This document shows, one piece after another, positions 26,084 to 34,754 of a stretch of 64,000 bases of DNA. Within the stretch, counting starts at the first letter, position 1; each line of letters opens with the position of its first letter. The translations under genes and the position numbers were made by a program. Origin of the DNA: Nitratireductor sp. B36. Its GTDB lineage: Bacteria > Pseudomonadota > Alphaproteobacteria > Rhizobiales > Rhizobiaceae. The stretch spans positions 372,001 through 436,000 of the forward strand of contig NZ_JACKZY010000002.1 of the NCBI RefSeq assembly GCF_020833685.1. The letters are read 5' to 3'. Below the pieces are notes generated by a model, which ran no database searches, had not been told where the DNA came from, and saw only the letters and a list, made by a program, of their open reading frames with translations.

Positions 26084-27643
26084 ATGAAGCTGGATATCGG
26101 GAATCCTGCCCATTTTCAGAACGAACCCGTTCCAGAGGGCGCCCGGCTCGCAGGGTGGGCGGCCCTCGTTCACGCGCTCGACGTGAAAGCACCGGTGCGA
26201 AGCCCTTCCTGCATCTCCGAACGGCACGTGCGCGGCAATCGTCGGGGGGAGGGCATCTGGGAGATCTATGACAAGCGGTATCAGCCGGACGATACCCTTG
26301 ATGGGCATCTCGGCTTTGCCCTACGCCATGAGCCGATCGATTTTCTGGTTCTCAAACGCATCCTCGATGCACTGCCAGAACAGGACCTCATAGACTTCAT
26401 CCAGCGGACACCGACCGGCGCGGTCACACGCCGCGTATGGTTTTTTTACGAAACCCTGACGGGCAAGCGCCTCGATATCGACGACGCCCCCACAGTTACC
26501 GCCGTCGACGCACTTGATCCGGAAACATATTTCACCGGTCCAGCGTCACTGTCCCTGCGCCATCGTGTGCGCAACAATCTGCTTGGCACGGGCGCGTTCT
26601 GTCCGATCATCAGGCGCACCGAAAAGCTGGAAGCATTTCTGGCCCTCCACCTTTCCAGGAAGGCCCAGGAGACGATAGGGCGGACAGGTGCTCATGTCGT
26701 CTCCCGGGCCGCGAGCTTGCTCCTGCTGGCCGACAGCCGCGCGAGCTTCGAGATCGAAGGGGAGCGCGCACCTGCCAATCGGCTCGAGCGCTGGGGACGC
26801 GCGGTTCTGGAGGCCGGCAAGCGTCCACTCAATCAGACCGAAATCTATCGCCTGCACCGCATCCTGATCGGCGACGACCGGTTCACCGAGATTGGATATC
26901 GCAGCGAGGGCGTGTTTCTGGGCGAGCGGGACCACAACCATGATCCGTTGCCCGAATTCATCGGAGCTCGCCCTCAGGATGTTCCCGACATCATGACCAG
27001 CCTCAATGAATGCAACAACAGACTGCGGATCTCAGACGTCGATCCGGTCCTGCAGGCCGCGGCAATCGCGTTCGGGTTTGTATACGTGCATCCGCTGGCC
27101 GACGGCAACGGGCGCCTGCACCGCTGTCTCATCCACCACGTGCTCGCCGAGCGCAAATACACCCCGCCCGGCATGGTGTTTCCTGTTTCTGCGGTCATGC
27201 TGGATCGTATCGACGACTACACCTCGACCCTGAAGCGGCACTCTGGCCCCTTAATGGAGTTCATCGACTGGCGCGCGCTGCCCAATCACAATGTCGAGGT
27301 CACCAACGAAACGGCGGACCTCTATCGCTATTTCGAGTGTACCGAGGAGGCCGAGTTCCTCTATAGCTGCGTGCAGCGGACAGTCGAAATCGATCTGCCG
27401 CGCGAGATCGACTACCTCAAGTGCCGCGATCAGGCGCTGACCGCCATCATGAATCTGGTCGAAATGCCGGACCGTATGGCGCAGGACCTCATCATGCACA
27501 TCCGCCAGAACGGCGGCTCCCTCAGCAAACGCCGCCGCACCGGCGAATTTGAGAAGCTGCGCGACGACGAAGTTCAGCAGATTGAGGCAATTGTCGCGGA
27601 TGCCTTCCAAGATTTTGACAACAGCTACAGCACAGAACCCTAA
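26084..27643 (+). CDS. Fic family protein with intramolecular inhibitory helix
   Basis: A 519-residue protein. The Fic core motif is HPLADGNGRLHR starting at H336 (consensus HPFxDGNGR), preceded by the flap region (GERDHNHDPLPEF). An (S/T)xxxE(G/N) inhibitory motif is present upstream as S221-FEI-E225-G226, typical of class II Fic enzymes in which the inhibitory helix is N-terminal. Fic enzymes usually AMPylate protein hydroxyls. The C-terminal 130 residues resemble the winged-helix end of this group. The ATG has GAGGGAAAG upstream. It stands alone after an AT-rich spacer between the mini-genes and the recombinase, as cargo of element 2. Confidence 0.9.
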   Translation: MKLDIGNPAHFQNEPVPEGARLAGWAALVHALDVKAPVRSPSCISERHVRGNRRGEGIWEIYDKRYQPDDTLDGHLGFALRHEPIDFLVLKRILDALPEQDLIDFIQRTPTGAVTRRVWFFYETLTGKRLDIDDAPTVTAVDALDPETYFTGPASLSLRHRVRNNLLGTGAFCPIIRRTEKLEAFLALHLSRKAQETIGRTGAHVVSRAASLLLLADSRASFEIEGERAPANRLERWGRAVLEAGKRPLNQTEIYRLHRILIGDDRFTEIGYRSEGVFLGERDHNHDPLPEFIGARPQDVPDIMTSLNECNNRLRISDVDPVLQAAAIAFGFVYVHPLADGNGRLHRCLIHHVLAERKYTPPGMVFPVSAVMLDRIDDYTSTLKRHSGPLMEFIDWRALPNHNVEVTNETADLYRYFECTEEAEFLYSCVQRTVEIDLPREIDYLKCRDQALTAIMNLVEMPDRMAQDLIMHIRQNGGSLSKRRRTGEFEKLRDDEVQQIEAIVADAFQDFDNSYSTEP

Positions 27644-27799
27644 GCTTCAGCCATCGTATTGTTCGGGATCGCACTTCGGTTCGAGCCGACAGAGATCGGC
27701 CACGACGTGGCGTGGCGGACGGGTGCCTCGGCGAAAGATGCAGGCAGGCGTCAGCGCGGAGTTCGAATCCCTCTCGGGGCCTCAAGTCGGAATGAACCT

Positions 27800-28712
27800 G
27801 AGCACCACATCGAAGGCCGGCCGCCGTGTGTCTCGCCCCAATCCGAAAGAAGAGTGGCAGTCAGCCGACGTGCCCGAACTCGCTATTGTCAGCCGCGAAC
27901 TGTTCGAGCAGGCGCACGCGCGCAAACGCGAGCGCAGCCTTGACTATCCACACCATCATCGCCGACCGCGTCATATGCTTTCGGGGCTGCTTCGGTGCGG
28001 TGCGTGCGGATCAGGCATGTCGACCAACGGCAAGGATAAATCAGGCCGTATCCGGATCAGGTGCTCGGCCGCGACGGAAAGCGGGTCATGTCCCGACCCG
28101 AAAACCTTCTATCTCGAGACCGTGGAGACCGCCGTTCTGTCTGGCCTGCATGCCGAGATGAAGAGCCCCAGGGTACTCGCCGAATACGTGAAGACCTATC
28201 ACGAGGAACGCAAGCGACTGTCCGCAGAGGCCGATGCTAATCGAATTCGGCTTGAGCGCCGCGCCGAGCAACTCAAGCGCGAGATCGACCGTTTGGTCGA
28301 TCATCTCGCCAAAGGTATTGGCGATCCGTATGTGATCGGTCCCCGCTCGACTGAACTCTACCATGAGCGCGAGGCGGTTCTTGCAGAGTTGGAGAAAGCT
28401 CCACCTGCCTTCGAGGTCGTTTCGCTGCATCCCGCCATCCTGAAGCGCTATGAGGAGCAGCTCGAAGTCCTTCAACACGCACTGGCGGAAGGCATCCGGT
28501 CAGGCGACCGGGAATGTGCGGAAGCAATACGGGAACTGGTCGAAACGGTGACCGTCTACCGCGATCCTTCAGAACCCGGAGCGGTCGAGATCGAGATTGC
28601 AGGACGGCTCAACTCGATCCTTGGCGAACGTGCCTACCCCAATGGCGTCAAACGGGTGTGGGGATTGATGGTAGCGGAGGAGGGATTCGAACCCCCGACA
28701 CAAGGATTATGA
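27800..28712 (+). pseudogene. Large serine recombinase, N-terminally truncated (element 2)
   Basis: An open frame of about 300 residues holds the recombinase DNA-binding domain end (RPNPKEEWQSADVPELAIVS), the zinc beta ribbon (LLRCGACGSGM and later SCPDP) and a long coiled coil (residues ERRAEQLKREIDRLVDHLAK on). The N-terminal resolvase domain with the catalytic serine (about 150 residues) and the first part of the recombinase domain are missing: the Fic gene ends at 27643 and nothing homologous lies between. The last codons (VAEEGFEPPTQGL) are antisense reading of tRNA-Met. The enzyme cannot be active as encoded. Confidence 0.85.
28655..28684 (+). repeat. attR-like right end of the genomic island
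   Basis: Arm GGTGTGGGGATTG at 28655-28667, AT, then the core TGGTAGCGGAGGAGGG at 28669-28684 within the tRNA 3' end. The core is identical to 6294-6309 and the arm is inverted relative to 6317-6329. Confidence 0.85.
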
Positions 28713-28745
28713 TTCCTCTGCTCTAACCGACTGAGCTACTCCGCC
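28669..28745 (-). tRNA. tRNA-Met (anticodon CAU)
   Basis: A full cloverleaf on the minus strand: acceptor GGCGGAG/CTCCGCT, D stem GCTC/GAGC, anticodon stem GAGGA/TCCTT with loop ATCATAA (anticodon CAU at 28709-28711), T arm GGGGG-TTCGAAT-CCCTC, discriminator A and encoded CCA at 28669-28671. The elongator Met type is most likely; a lysidine-modified Ile2 tRNA cannot be excluded from the anticodon alone. The 3' 16 bases serve as the island attachment core, and integration has restored the gene. Confidence 0.95.
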
Positions 28746-28801
28746 GCCTGGAGGCCGGGGAACCTGTTTCAAACCGGTCCGGTGCCTCACGAAGACGCGC
28801 G

Positions 28802-28831
28802 GATATAAGGGGGCGGTGTCTGTCGTGTCAA
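28802..28831 (-). promoter_or_regulatory. Promoter of tRNA-Met
   Basis: Read leftwards: -35 TTGACA (28831-28826), 18 bp, -10 TATATC (28807-28802), 56 bp before the tRNA 5' end. Close to the sigma-70 consensus. Confidence 0.7.
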
Positions 28832-28973
28832 GCGGGGTTCACCGTTTCTTGGGGGAATTTGTCGAGGCTAACGATTTCCCTGAAGAAATTGGCGGGATTT
28901 CACGGGCAGGGTTGAGTCGTGAGGGCCGCGTCTGTATGTGTTTTCTGCGCCAAAATCTTGGGCGAAGGATTTT

Positions 28974-29927
28974 ATGAAACCGCGTATTGCCGTACTCGGA
29001 TGTGGCTACTGGGGCTCGAACCACATTCGCACGCTTAAGTCTCTGGGAGTGCTGGCTGCCGTGTCCGATGCCAATGAGGCGCGGGCTGAAGGCTTTGCCA
29101 GCGAACATGAATGCGTGGCGATCTCACCCGACGCGCTCTTCGAGCATGCCGAGATCGACGCGATCGTGCTGGCGCTGCCGCCGCAGTTTCATGCCGAATA
29201 TGCCATTCGGGCCATGCGTTCGGGCAAGGATGTCCTGGTTGAAAAACCCATAGCGCTGACTGTCGAGGATGCCGAGCGCTCGGTCTCCGTGGCGCATGAA
29301 ACAGGGCGCATTATCATGGTCGGCCATGTGCTGCGCTTCCATCCGGCTTTCGAAAAACTGAAATCGCTGATCGACCAGGGCGATCTTGGTGACATCCGCT
29401 ATATTCATTCGCACCGGCTGGGGCTTGGCAAGTTTCACACCGAGAACGACGCTCTGTGGGATCTTGCCCCACACGATCTCTCGATGATCCTGGCGTTGAC
29501 GGGAGCAGCTCCCGAAGAAGTGCGCGGCGAGGGAGCGGCGCTGCTCGACCATCTGAGCGATTTCGCGCATTTGCACATGCGTTTCCCCGGCGGCCTGCGC
29601 AGCCACCTCTTCACCTCTCGGCTTAACCCCTATCGTGAGCGTCGCCTGACGGTTGTCGGCGACAAGGCGATGGCGGTTTTTGACGACGTGGAGCCATGGG
29701 GGCGCAAGCTCGCCGTCTATCGTCATGCGGTCTGGCAGGATAGCGGCCACTGGGCGTTCACCACCAACGAGCCGACCTATGTGGATGTGGAAGAGGGAAT
29801 GCCGCTGACGCGTGAGCTGCAGCATTTTCTCGACTGCATCGAAACAAGAAGCGAGCCGCGCACGACAGGCGAAGAAGCCATAGAGGTTCTGCGAATTCTG
29901 ACGGCCGGTTCTGTAACACATGGCTGA
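28974..29927 (+). CDS. Gfo/Idh/MocA family NAD(P)-dependent oxidoreductase
   Basis: A 317-residue dehydrogenase. The N-terminal dinucleotide fold has IAVLGCGYWGSNHIRTLKSL, followed by LALPPQFHAEYAIRAM and the diagnostic VLVEKPIALTVEDAE. The C-terminal half is the substrate-binding sheet (DLAPHDLSMILALTG). Substrates are usually sugars, inositols or UDP-sugar acids; the WGSNH form is often seen in UDP-sugar 3-dehydrogenase relatives. ATG 28974 has AAGGA upstream. It stands alone between tRNA-Met and mnmA. Confidence 0.88.
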   Translation: MKPRIAVLGCGYWGSNHIRTLKSLGVLAAVSDANEARAEGFASEHECVAISPDALFEHAEIDAIVLALPPQFHAEYAIRAMRSGKDVLVEKPIALTVEDAERSVSVAHETGRIIMVGHVLRFHPAFEKLKSLIDQGDLGDIRYIHSHRLGLGKFHTENDALWDLAPHDLSMILALTGAAPEEVRGEGAALLDHLSDFAHLHMRFPGGLRSHLFTSRLNPYRERRLTVVGDKAMAVFDDVEPWGRKLAVYRHAVWQDSGHWAFTTNEPTYVDVEEGMPLTRELQHFLDCIETRSEPRTTGEEAIEVLRILTAGSVTHG

Positions 29928-30030
29928 GGCGTCACATCAGCGAGCGTAAACTGCCGGCCTATTGCCCATTTTGCGTGCACGCATGCTCTTTGCAGGCCGG
30001 GCGCTGCTGGCGCGGGCGATCTTATCGACC

Positions 30031-31212
30031 TTATGCGCTGTGGGCGGCTGCTGCCAGACGCGTGAGCTGAGCTTCGGCTTCCCGCCCTCTTTCCGAACGC
30101 TCGATGAAGCCACCGCCAAAGACGCGGGCCTCATTGCCGTCATCGGAGTAAAGCACGCAGGCCTGCCCGGGAGCGACGCCTGCCTCGCCCTCGGTCAGTT
30201 CAACCCAGGTCTTGCCGTCTGCGTGATGCAGCACGGCAGGGCGTGGTGGGCGGGTCGAGCGAACCTTGGCAAAGACCTCCATCCCATCTGCGGGCAATTC
30301 GTCAAGCGGCCCATCGCCCAGCCAGTTCACCTGGCGCAGGAACACCTTGTGCGTTTCCAGCGCCTCTCGCGGGCCGACGATGACACGCGCATTCTCGGCA
30401 TCCAGATGCACCACGTAGAGCGGTTCTCCCGTGGCAACGCCGATACCGCGCCGCTGGCCGATCGTGTAATGCATGACGCCGTCGTGGCCGCCGAGCTTGC
30501 GCCCGTCCAGATGCACGATCTCACCCGGCGTTGCGGCTTCCGGCTTCAGCTTGCTGATGATGTCGGAATACTTGCCGCGCGGTACGAAGCAGATGTCCTG
30601 GCTGTCCTGCTTGGTGGCAACGCTCAGGCCCATCTCCTCCGCAATGGCGCGCACCTCCGGTTTGGACAGACCGCCCAGCGGGAAACGCAGATAGTCGATT
30701 TGCTCCTGCGTGGTGGCGAAGAGGAAATAGCTTTGATCGCGATCTGCATCCACCGGCCGTGTAAGGGCCCGGTGGGCGCCATTGGCGCGGCTGCGGATAT
30801 AGTGGCCGGTGGCGAGTGCATCGGCGCCGAGATCACGTGCCGTCTCCAGAAGATCGGCGAATTTCACGGTCTGATTGCATGAAACGCAGGGGATCGGCGT
30901 TTCGCCGGCGACGTAGCTTTGAGCGAAGGGGTCGATCACGGCTTCGCGAAAGCGCTGCTCGTAATTCAGCACATAGTGGGGGATGCCCAGCGTCTCTGCG
31001 ACACGGCGTGCGTCATCGATGTCCTGACCGGCACAACAGGAGCCCGGACGGTGTGTCGCCTCGCCATGATCATAAAGCTGCAGCGTGACCCCGACGACGT
31101 CATAGCCCTGTTTGGCGAGGATGCCGGCGACGACGGAGGAGTCCACGCCGCCCGACATGGCCACAACGATTCGGCAGTCCTGCGGGCGTCCGGGCAGGTC
31201 GAGGCTGTTCAT
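30031..31212 (-). CDS. mnmA: tRNA-specific 2-thiouridylase
   Basis: A 393-residue enzyme that puts the 2-thio group on wobble uridine 34 of Lys, Glu and Gln tRNAs. The PP-loop is [17 protein letters not shown] near residue 20; the catalytic cysteine pair is in [11 protein letters not shown] and [10 protein letters not shown]. The C-terminal beta barrel is complete. The methionine at 31212 starts just before the PP-loop region and is preferred to a longer leader. Core housekeeping gene. Confidence 0.95.
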   Translation of the reverse strand: MNSLDLPGRPQDCRIVVAMSGGVDSSVVAGILAKQGYDVVGVTLQLYDHGEATHRPGSCCAGQDIDDARRVAETLGIPHYVLNYEQRFREAVIDPFAQSYVAGETPIPCVSCNQTVKFADLLETARDLGADALATGHYIRSRANGAHRALTRPVDADRDQSYFLFATTQEQIDYLRFPLGGLSKPEVRAIAEEMGLSVATKQDSQDICFVPRGKYSDIISKLKPEAATPGEIVHLDGRKLGGHDGVMHYTIGQRRGIGVATGEPLYVVHLDAENARVIVGPREALETHKVFLRQVNWLGDGPLDELPADGMEVFAKVRSTRPPRPAVLHHADGKTWVELTEGEAGVAPGQACVLYSDDGNEARVFGGGFIERSERGREAEAQLTRLAAAAHSA

Positions 31213-31500
31213 TTGCTTGATCTTCTTTGTGTTTGATCGTGGCCGATTACATGCCAATGCGGCGAATATAGGTCAAGGATCTGCGTGCTTCCAGCCCGAA
31301 GGTTAACGAGAGCCATCAGGAGCCAAGCCTTGGTTTCCCGGAGGTTTGCCGTGCGGGTCGACGCAATTTGAAACAAATCGGCGACAAATTCCTAACGCGG
31401 GATTCATGTCCGTTACCGTATGCTTACCATGTGTTTAGGCAAATTTTAAAGCCGGCGCAGTAGCTTGTGTATCGGGTCTTGAGTTCAGGTAGAGAGTACT

Positions 31501-31776
31501 ATGACCGAAATGGTTCGACCGCGCGTAAAATATGTGATCGGCCCGGATGGCAGCCCGCTGACAATTGCGGATCTGCCGCCGAGCAATACGCGCAGGTGGG
31601 TAATCCGTCGCAAGGCGGAAGTGGTGGCCGCAGTGCGCGGTGGGCTTTTGAGCCTCGAGGAAGCCTGTCAGCGATATCGTCTGACGGTGGAGGAGTTCCT
31701 CTCGTGGCAGGCTTCTATCGATGATCATGGCCTGGCGGGGCTGCGGACAACACGTATCCAGCAATATCGACATTGA
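31501..31776 (+). CDS. sciP: CtrA inhibitor SciP (DUF1153)
   Basis: A 91-residue helix-turn-helix protein that binds CtrA and blocks its activation of promoters in early G1 (known in Caulobacter; conserved in Hyphomicrobiales). Recognised by RPRVKYVIGPDGSPLTIADL, RRWVIRRKAEVVAAVRGGLL and LTVEEFLSWQ. It is followed by a strong terminator at 31835 and lies 1.1 kb upstream of ctrA itself, so the regulator and its target are linked. Confidence 0.92.
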   Translation: MTEMVRPRVKYVIGPDGSPLTIADLPPSNTRRWVIRRKAEVVAAVRGGLLSLEEACQRYRLTVEEFLSWQASIDDHGLAGLRTTRIQQYRH

Positions 31777-31834
31777 TCAGGTTTCGGCGCATTTCCACGA
31801 AAACTGGAAATTGCGTCGACTGCCGTTCAAACCC

Positions 31835-31867
31835 GAAAGGGGCCGGTGTTCTGCGCCGGCCCCTTTC
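31835..31867 (+). terminator. Rho-independent-type terminator after sciP
   Basis: A perfect 12 bp stem GAAAGGGGCCGG/CCGGCCCCTTTC with a 9-base loop, followed by TTT. Located 59 bp after the sciP stop. Confidence 0.75.
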
Positions 31868-32041
31868 TTTACGGGCTCAGTGCCAGCTCGGTCCTATACG
31901 GTTACCCGGATCGGGGGTATCTTTTGAGAAATGCTTGAAAACATGGCTCTTTTCCTCGGTCACAGGAACAACGCAAAACGGCAGGGAAATCCCCGCCGTT
32001 GAAACCGGTTCAGCGCTCAAATGTGGTCGTGGGGGCGGTAA

Positions 32042-32416
32042 TCAGCCAGTCATCGCGCGGGATGCTGCTGCGTCCTGACGGCCGCGCCCGTCACGGTTCT
32101 CCAAAGCTTCGGCCTTGGCAAGTTCTGCTTCCGCTTCGGACAGTTCCGCCTCGGCGGACTTACGCTGTTCGACAAGCTCTGCTTGCGAGGTGCGCAGGTT
32201 GTCGCGGCGCAGGCGCGCGGCCTTGGCAAAGGTTGGGTAGGCGAAATGGTTGAGATCGGTGATACCGGCCTTCGTTTCTTCCGAAATGATCTGCGCATCC
32301 AGCTCCGCAGCCATGCGGTCGAATTCGGCGATCATTGAATCCAGCTGTGCCATGCGGCGGCGCTTCTCATTAACCTGAAACTGCTTCAGTCGAACGAGGT
32401 TTTCACGCGGCTTCAT
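32042..32416 (-). CDS. FliJ-like coiled-coil protein
   Basis: A 124-residue protein, almost all coiled coil, with MKPRENLVRLKQFQVNEKRR at the start and a central DLNHFAYPTFAKAARLRRDN. In related rhizobial genomes the gene next to ctrA is annotated as flagellar export protein FliJ, a chaperone of the flagellar type III export apparatus. Divergent from ctrA, sharing its 443 bp regulatory region, so likely under CtrA control. No other flagellar genes are near. Confidence 0.75.
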   Translation of the reverse strand: MKPRENLVRLKQFQVNEKRRRMAQLDSMIAEFDRMAAELDAQIISEETKAGITDLNHFAYPTFAKAARLRRDNLRTSQAELVEQRKSAEAELSEAEAELAKAEALENRDGRGRQDAAASRAMTG

Positions 32417-32859
32417 ACTCGATACTCCCACAATACGCACACACCAGCGCCCCTCGGCGGCTGTCCGTCCCGTTTACGCCGGGTCAGTCCTCGCAGGGTA
32501 AGCGCACTTAGGAAACAAATTCCTAAGATTTGGCCCCTTCGGTAACCATTCGTTTACGGGCATTGTTAATCATAAGGACGATGGCTTAAGGCACGGTAAA
32601 GATTGTGCGTGAGAAAGCCGTAATTTGATTGCGGGGAGAGTCGGTTAGCATGAATTGCTAATGTGATTCGATCTATTCATAGGCGGATATTTCACCATTG
32701 GAATCAAAGCGGTGCTTTCAAAAGCTGAAAAGGGAATCTGGTGCTTGCCAGACCGAATTAGATTTTGTTAACCATTAACTGGCAGCCTCCGATTCAGGCA
32801 ATCATTGCTTCGGTGCCGGGTGCCTGCCAGGCCGGGTCGGCGGCGAGAAGGGGATAAAG
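32417..32859. promoter_or_regulatory. ctrA / fliJ-like divergent regulatory region
   Basis: Contains CtrA half-site-like TTAACCATTAAC at 32767-32778 and further TTAAT/TTAC clusters (32551-32572), plus GANTC methylation sites (GAGTC near 32637, GATTC near 32667 and 32791). This mix of CtrA boxes and CcrM sites is typical of an autoregulated, replication-timed ctrA promoter. No gene seen in the region. Confidence 0.65.
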
Positions 32860-33555
32860 ATGCGCGTTTTGCTGATTGAAGACGACAGTGCCACGGCACA
32901 GAGCATCGAACTGATGCTCAAGTCCGAGAGCTTCAATGTTTATACGACGGACCTCGGAGAAGAGGGCGTCGATCTGGGTAAGCTCTACGATTACGATATC
33001 ATACTGCTTGATCTCAACCTGCCGGATATGTCGGGTTACGAGGTCCTGCGGACACTGCGCCTTTCGAAAGTGAAGACGCCGATCCTTATCCTCTCCGGCA
33101 TGGCCGGCATCGAGGACAAGGTGCGGGGCCTCGGCTTCGGTGCGGATGACTATATGACCAAGCCCTTCCACAAGGACGAGCTGGTGGCGCGTATTCACGC
33201 CATCGTGCGTCGCTCCAAGGGGCATGCACAGTCGGTTATCACCACCGGTGATCTGATTGTGAACCTGGATGCCAAGACGGTTGAGGTCGCTGGACAGCGC
33301 GTCCACCTGACGGGCAAGGAATACCAGATGTTGGAGCTGCTTTCGCTCCGCAAGGGAACGACGCTCACCAAAGAGATGTTCCTGAACCATCTTTATGGCG
33401 GCATGGACGAGCCGGAATTGAAGATCATCGACGTCTTCATCTGTAAGCTTCGCAAAAAGCTTGATGCAGCATCCGGCGGTCAGAACTTCATCGAGACGGT
33501 GTGGGGGCGCGGTTACGTATTGCGCGAGCCCGAGGAAATTCGCGAAAGCGCCTGA
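32860..33555 (+). CDS. ctrA: Cell-cycle response regulator CtrA
   Basis: A 231-residue OmpR-type master regulator of the alphaproteobacterial cell cycle. The receiver domain has acidic residues in LLIEDDS, the phospho-acceptor D51 ([18 protein letters not shown]) and the KPF lysine ([11 protein letters not shown]). The C-terminal winged helix contains [20 protein letters not shown] and [10 protein letters not shown]. Phosphate comes from ChpT, encoded 560 bp downstream on the other strand. It ends at a strong terminator. Confidence 0.97.
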   Translation: MRVLLIEDDSATAQSIELMLKSESFNVYTTDLGEEGVDLGKLYDYDIILLDLNLPDMSGYEVLRTLRLSKVKTPILILSGMAGIEDKVRGLGFGADDYMTKPFHKDELVARIHAIVRRSKGHAQSVITTGDLIVNLDAKTVEVAGQRVHLTGKEYQMLELLSLRKGTTLTKEMFLNHLYGGMDEPELKIIDVFICKLRKKLDAASGGQNFIETVWGRGYVLREPEEIRESA

Positions 33556-33585
33556 CACCTTCTCGAATCCCCTTCAAAAACGCGC

Positions 33586-33612
33586 AAACCCGGCCGCGAG
33601 GCCGGGTTTTTT
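33586..33612 (+). terminator. Rho-independent terminator after ctrA
   Basis: Stem AAACCCGGCC/GGCCGGGTTT (10 bp) with loop GCGA, followed by a T run. Starts 31 bp after the ctrA stop. Confidence 0.9.
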
Positions 33613-33647
33613 GCTTTGCCTGGATCTATTTCTATTGTGGCCGGGTG

Positions 33648-34016
33648 CTATGCGGCGGTCTGAAACTCTCGGAACTGCTCGAGCAATTGCGCGCGCGTAA
33701 AAGGCTTCAACATGTAGCCTTGGGCACCAGCCCGCTTCGCGCGCATGATCGCGCCGAGGTCGAGCTCAGCCAGACACAAGAGAATATAAGGCTTGAACTC
33801 TGCCGGCAAAGCCATCAACCGGCGAACGAGATCGCTTGAATCCATATCCGGCAGAGAGCTGTCGATGATGATGATGTCGGCCATATCATGGGCAGACAGA
33901 TCGAGGGCCTCCTGCCCACTGGCCGCCTCAGTGACCATCATTTCCGCGCTGGCGAGTATCCGTTTGGCGACCTTCCGGATGACGCTGGAATCGTCGACGA
34001 TCAGGCAGCGAGCCAT
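33648..34016 (-). CDS. Single-domain response regulator (receiver only)
   Basis: A 122-residue lone receiver: LIVDDSSVIRKVAKRIL, phospho-acceptor aspartate in ADIIIIDSSLPDMDS and the lysine in GYMLKPFTRAQLLEQF. Start ATG 34016 is directly before the first strand. It lies between ctrA and chpT and downstream of chpT on the same strand (102 bp), so it may be a phosphate acceptor or sink of the ChpT relay, like CpdR or DivK. That link is inference. Confidence 0.9.
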   Translation of the reverse strand: MARCLIVDDSSVIRKVAKRILASAEMMVTEAASGQEALDLSAHDMADIIIIDSSLPDMDSSDLVRRLMALPAEFKPYILLCLAELDLGAIMRAKRAGAQGYMLKPFTRAQLLEQFREFQTAA

Positions 34017-34118
34017 TTTCCACATCCTTTCGTGCAATGCAGTTGCCGCTGTCAGGCAAGCAGGAAGGATTATGGAGCACGGCTGGTAAAGCTGCCGCAA
34101 AGACTTATGGTTAACGGA

Positions 34119-34754
34119 CTATTTCCCTGCAGACAGGATGATCTCATCGGCCGTGGCGCGAATATTGACGGTCATGCCGGTATCGCGCGCCAGAAGCAGC
34201 GTGTAGTAAAACTGAACGCTGTGGGCATCGATGGGCTCTTCCGGTTTGCTTCCAGAGTGAAGCTCAAGAAATTTTGGGGGAACACGGAGCATTGGCCCCT
34301 CGGCCTTGATCTTGAAGGCAGGCGCGCTTTCAAGATTTTCTAGGTAAACACGCAGTTTGCCGCCGCGTGGGATAGCGGAATTGGCAACCAGCAACAGGTT
34401 CAGCAAAAGCTTTACCTGGTTCTTGGGCAGAAGCGCACGCGCGCCGTGCCATTCGAGGTCGGGCTTTTCGTTCGCGATGAACGCCGTGGCCACTGCCTGT
34501 GCATCTCCTGTATCGATCTGCATGCCAGCCGAGCCGGCGGCGCCAAAAGCGATGCGCGCAAACTGAAGGCGTGCCGAGGCGTTGACTGCGCTGGCGCGGA
34601 TCAGGGCCATGGCATCTTCGTCAGCGCCGCCCTCATCTAACAGTTCTAGGCCGTTGTTGATCGCACCCACCGGCGAAATGATGTCGTGGCATACGCGGCT
34701 GCACAGAAGAGCGGCGAGATCGGTTGCGCTCAATGAGAAAAGTTCGGACATAGG
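34119..34754 (-). CDS. chpT: Histidine phosphotransferase ChpT
   Basis: A 211-residue dimeric phosphotransferase that passes phosphate from CckA to CtrA and CpdR. The histidine is H24 in the helix LLCSRVCHDIISPVGAINNG; the C-terminal half is a degenerate Bergerat-like domain (LPKNQVKLLLNLLLVANSAI). GGAGGACAG directly precedes the ATG at 34754; ATG 34748 is the alternative. Together with ctrA and sciP it makes a compact cell-cycle control block. Confidence 0.92.
   Translation of the reverse strand, partial: PMSELFSLSATDLAALLCSRVCHDIISPVGAINNGLELLDEGGADEDAMALIRASAVNASARLQFARIAFGAAGSAGMQIDTGDAQAVATAFIANEKPDLEWHGARALLPKNQVKLLLNLLLVANSAIPRGGKLRVYLENLESAPAFKIKAEGPMLRVPPKFLELHSGSKPEEPIDAHSVQFYYTLLLARDTGMTVNIRATADEIILSAGK

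Noticed and set aside
27758-27786. tRNA-like string GAGTTCGAATCCCTCTCGGG at the start of the truncated recombinase
   Set aside because: The flanking stem bases do not pair well and no acceptor, D or anticodon arm can be built around it.
28656-28712. Recombinase C-terminus VAEEGFEPPTQGL as a real protein domain
   Set aside because: It is the antisense translation of the tRNA-Met T arm and acceptor, a common artefact of genes ending in a tRNA.
29962-30882. Long plus-strand frame antisense to mnmA
   Set aside because: Shadow of the mnmA codon pattern; His/Arg-rich and low-complexity.
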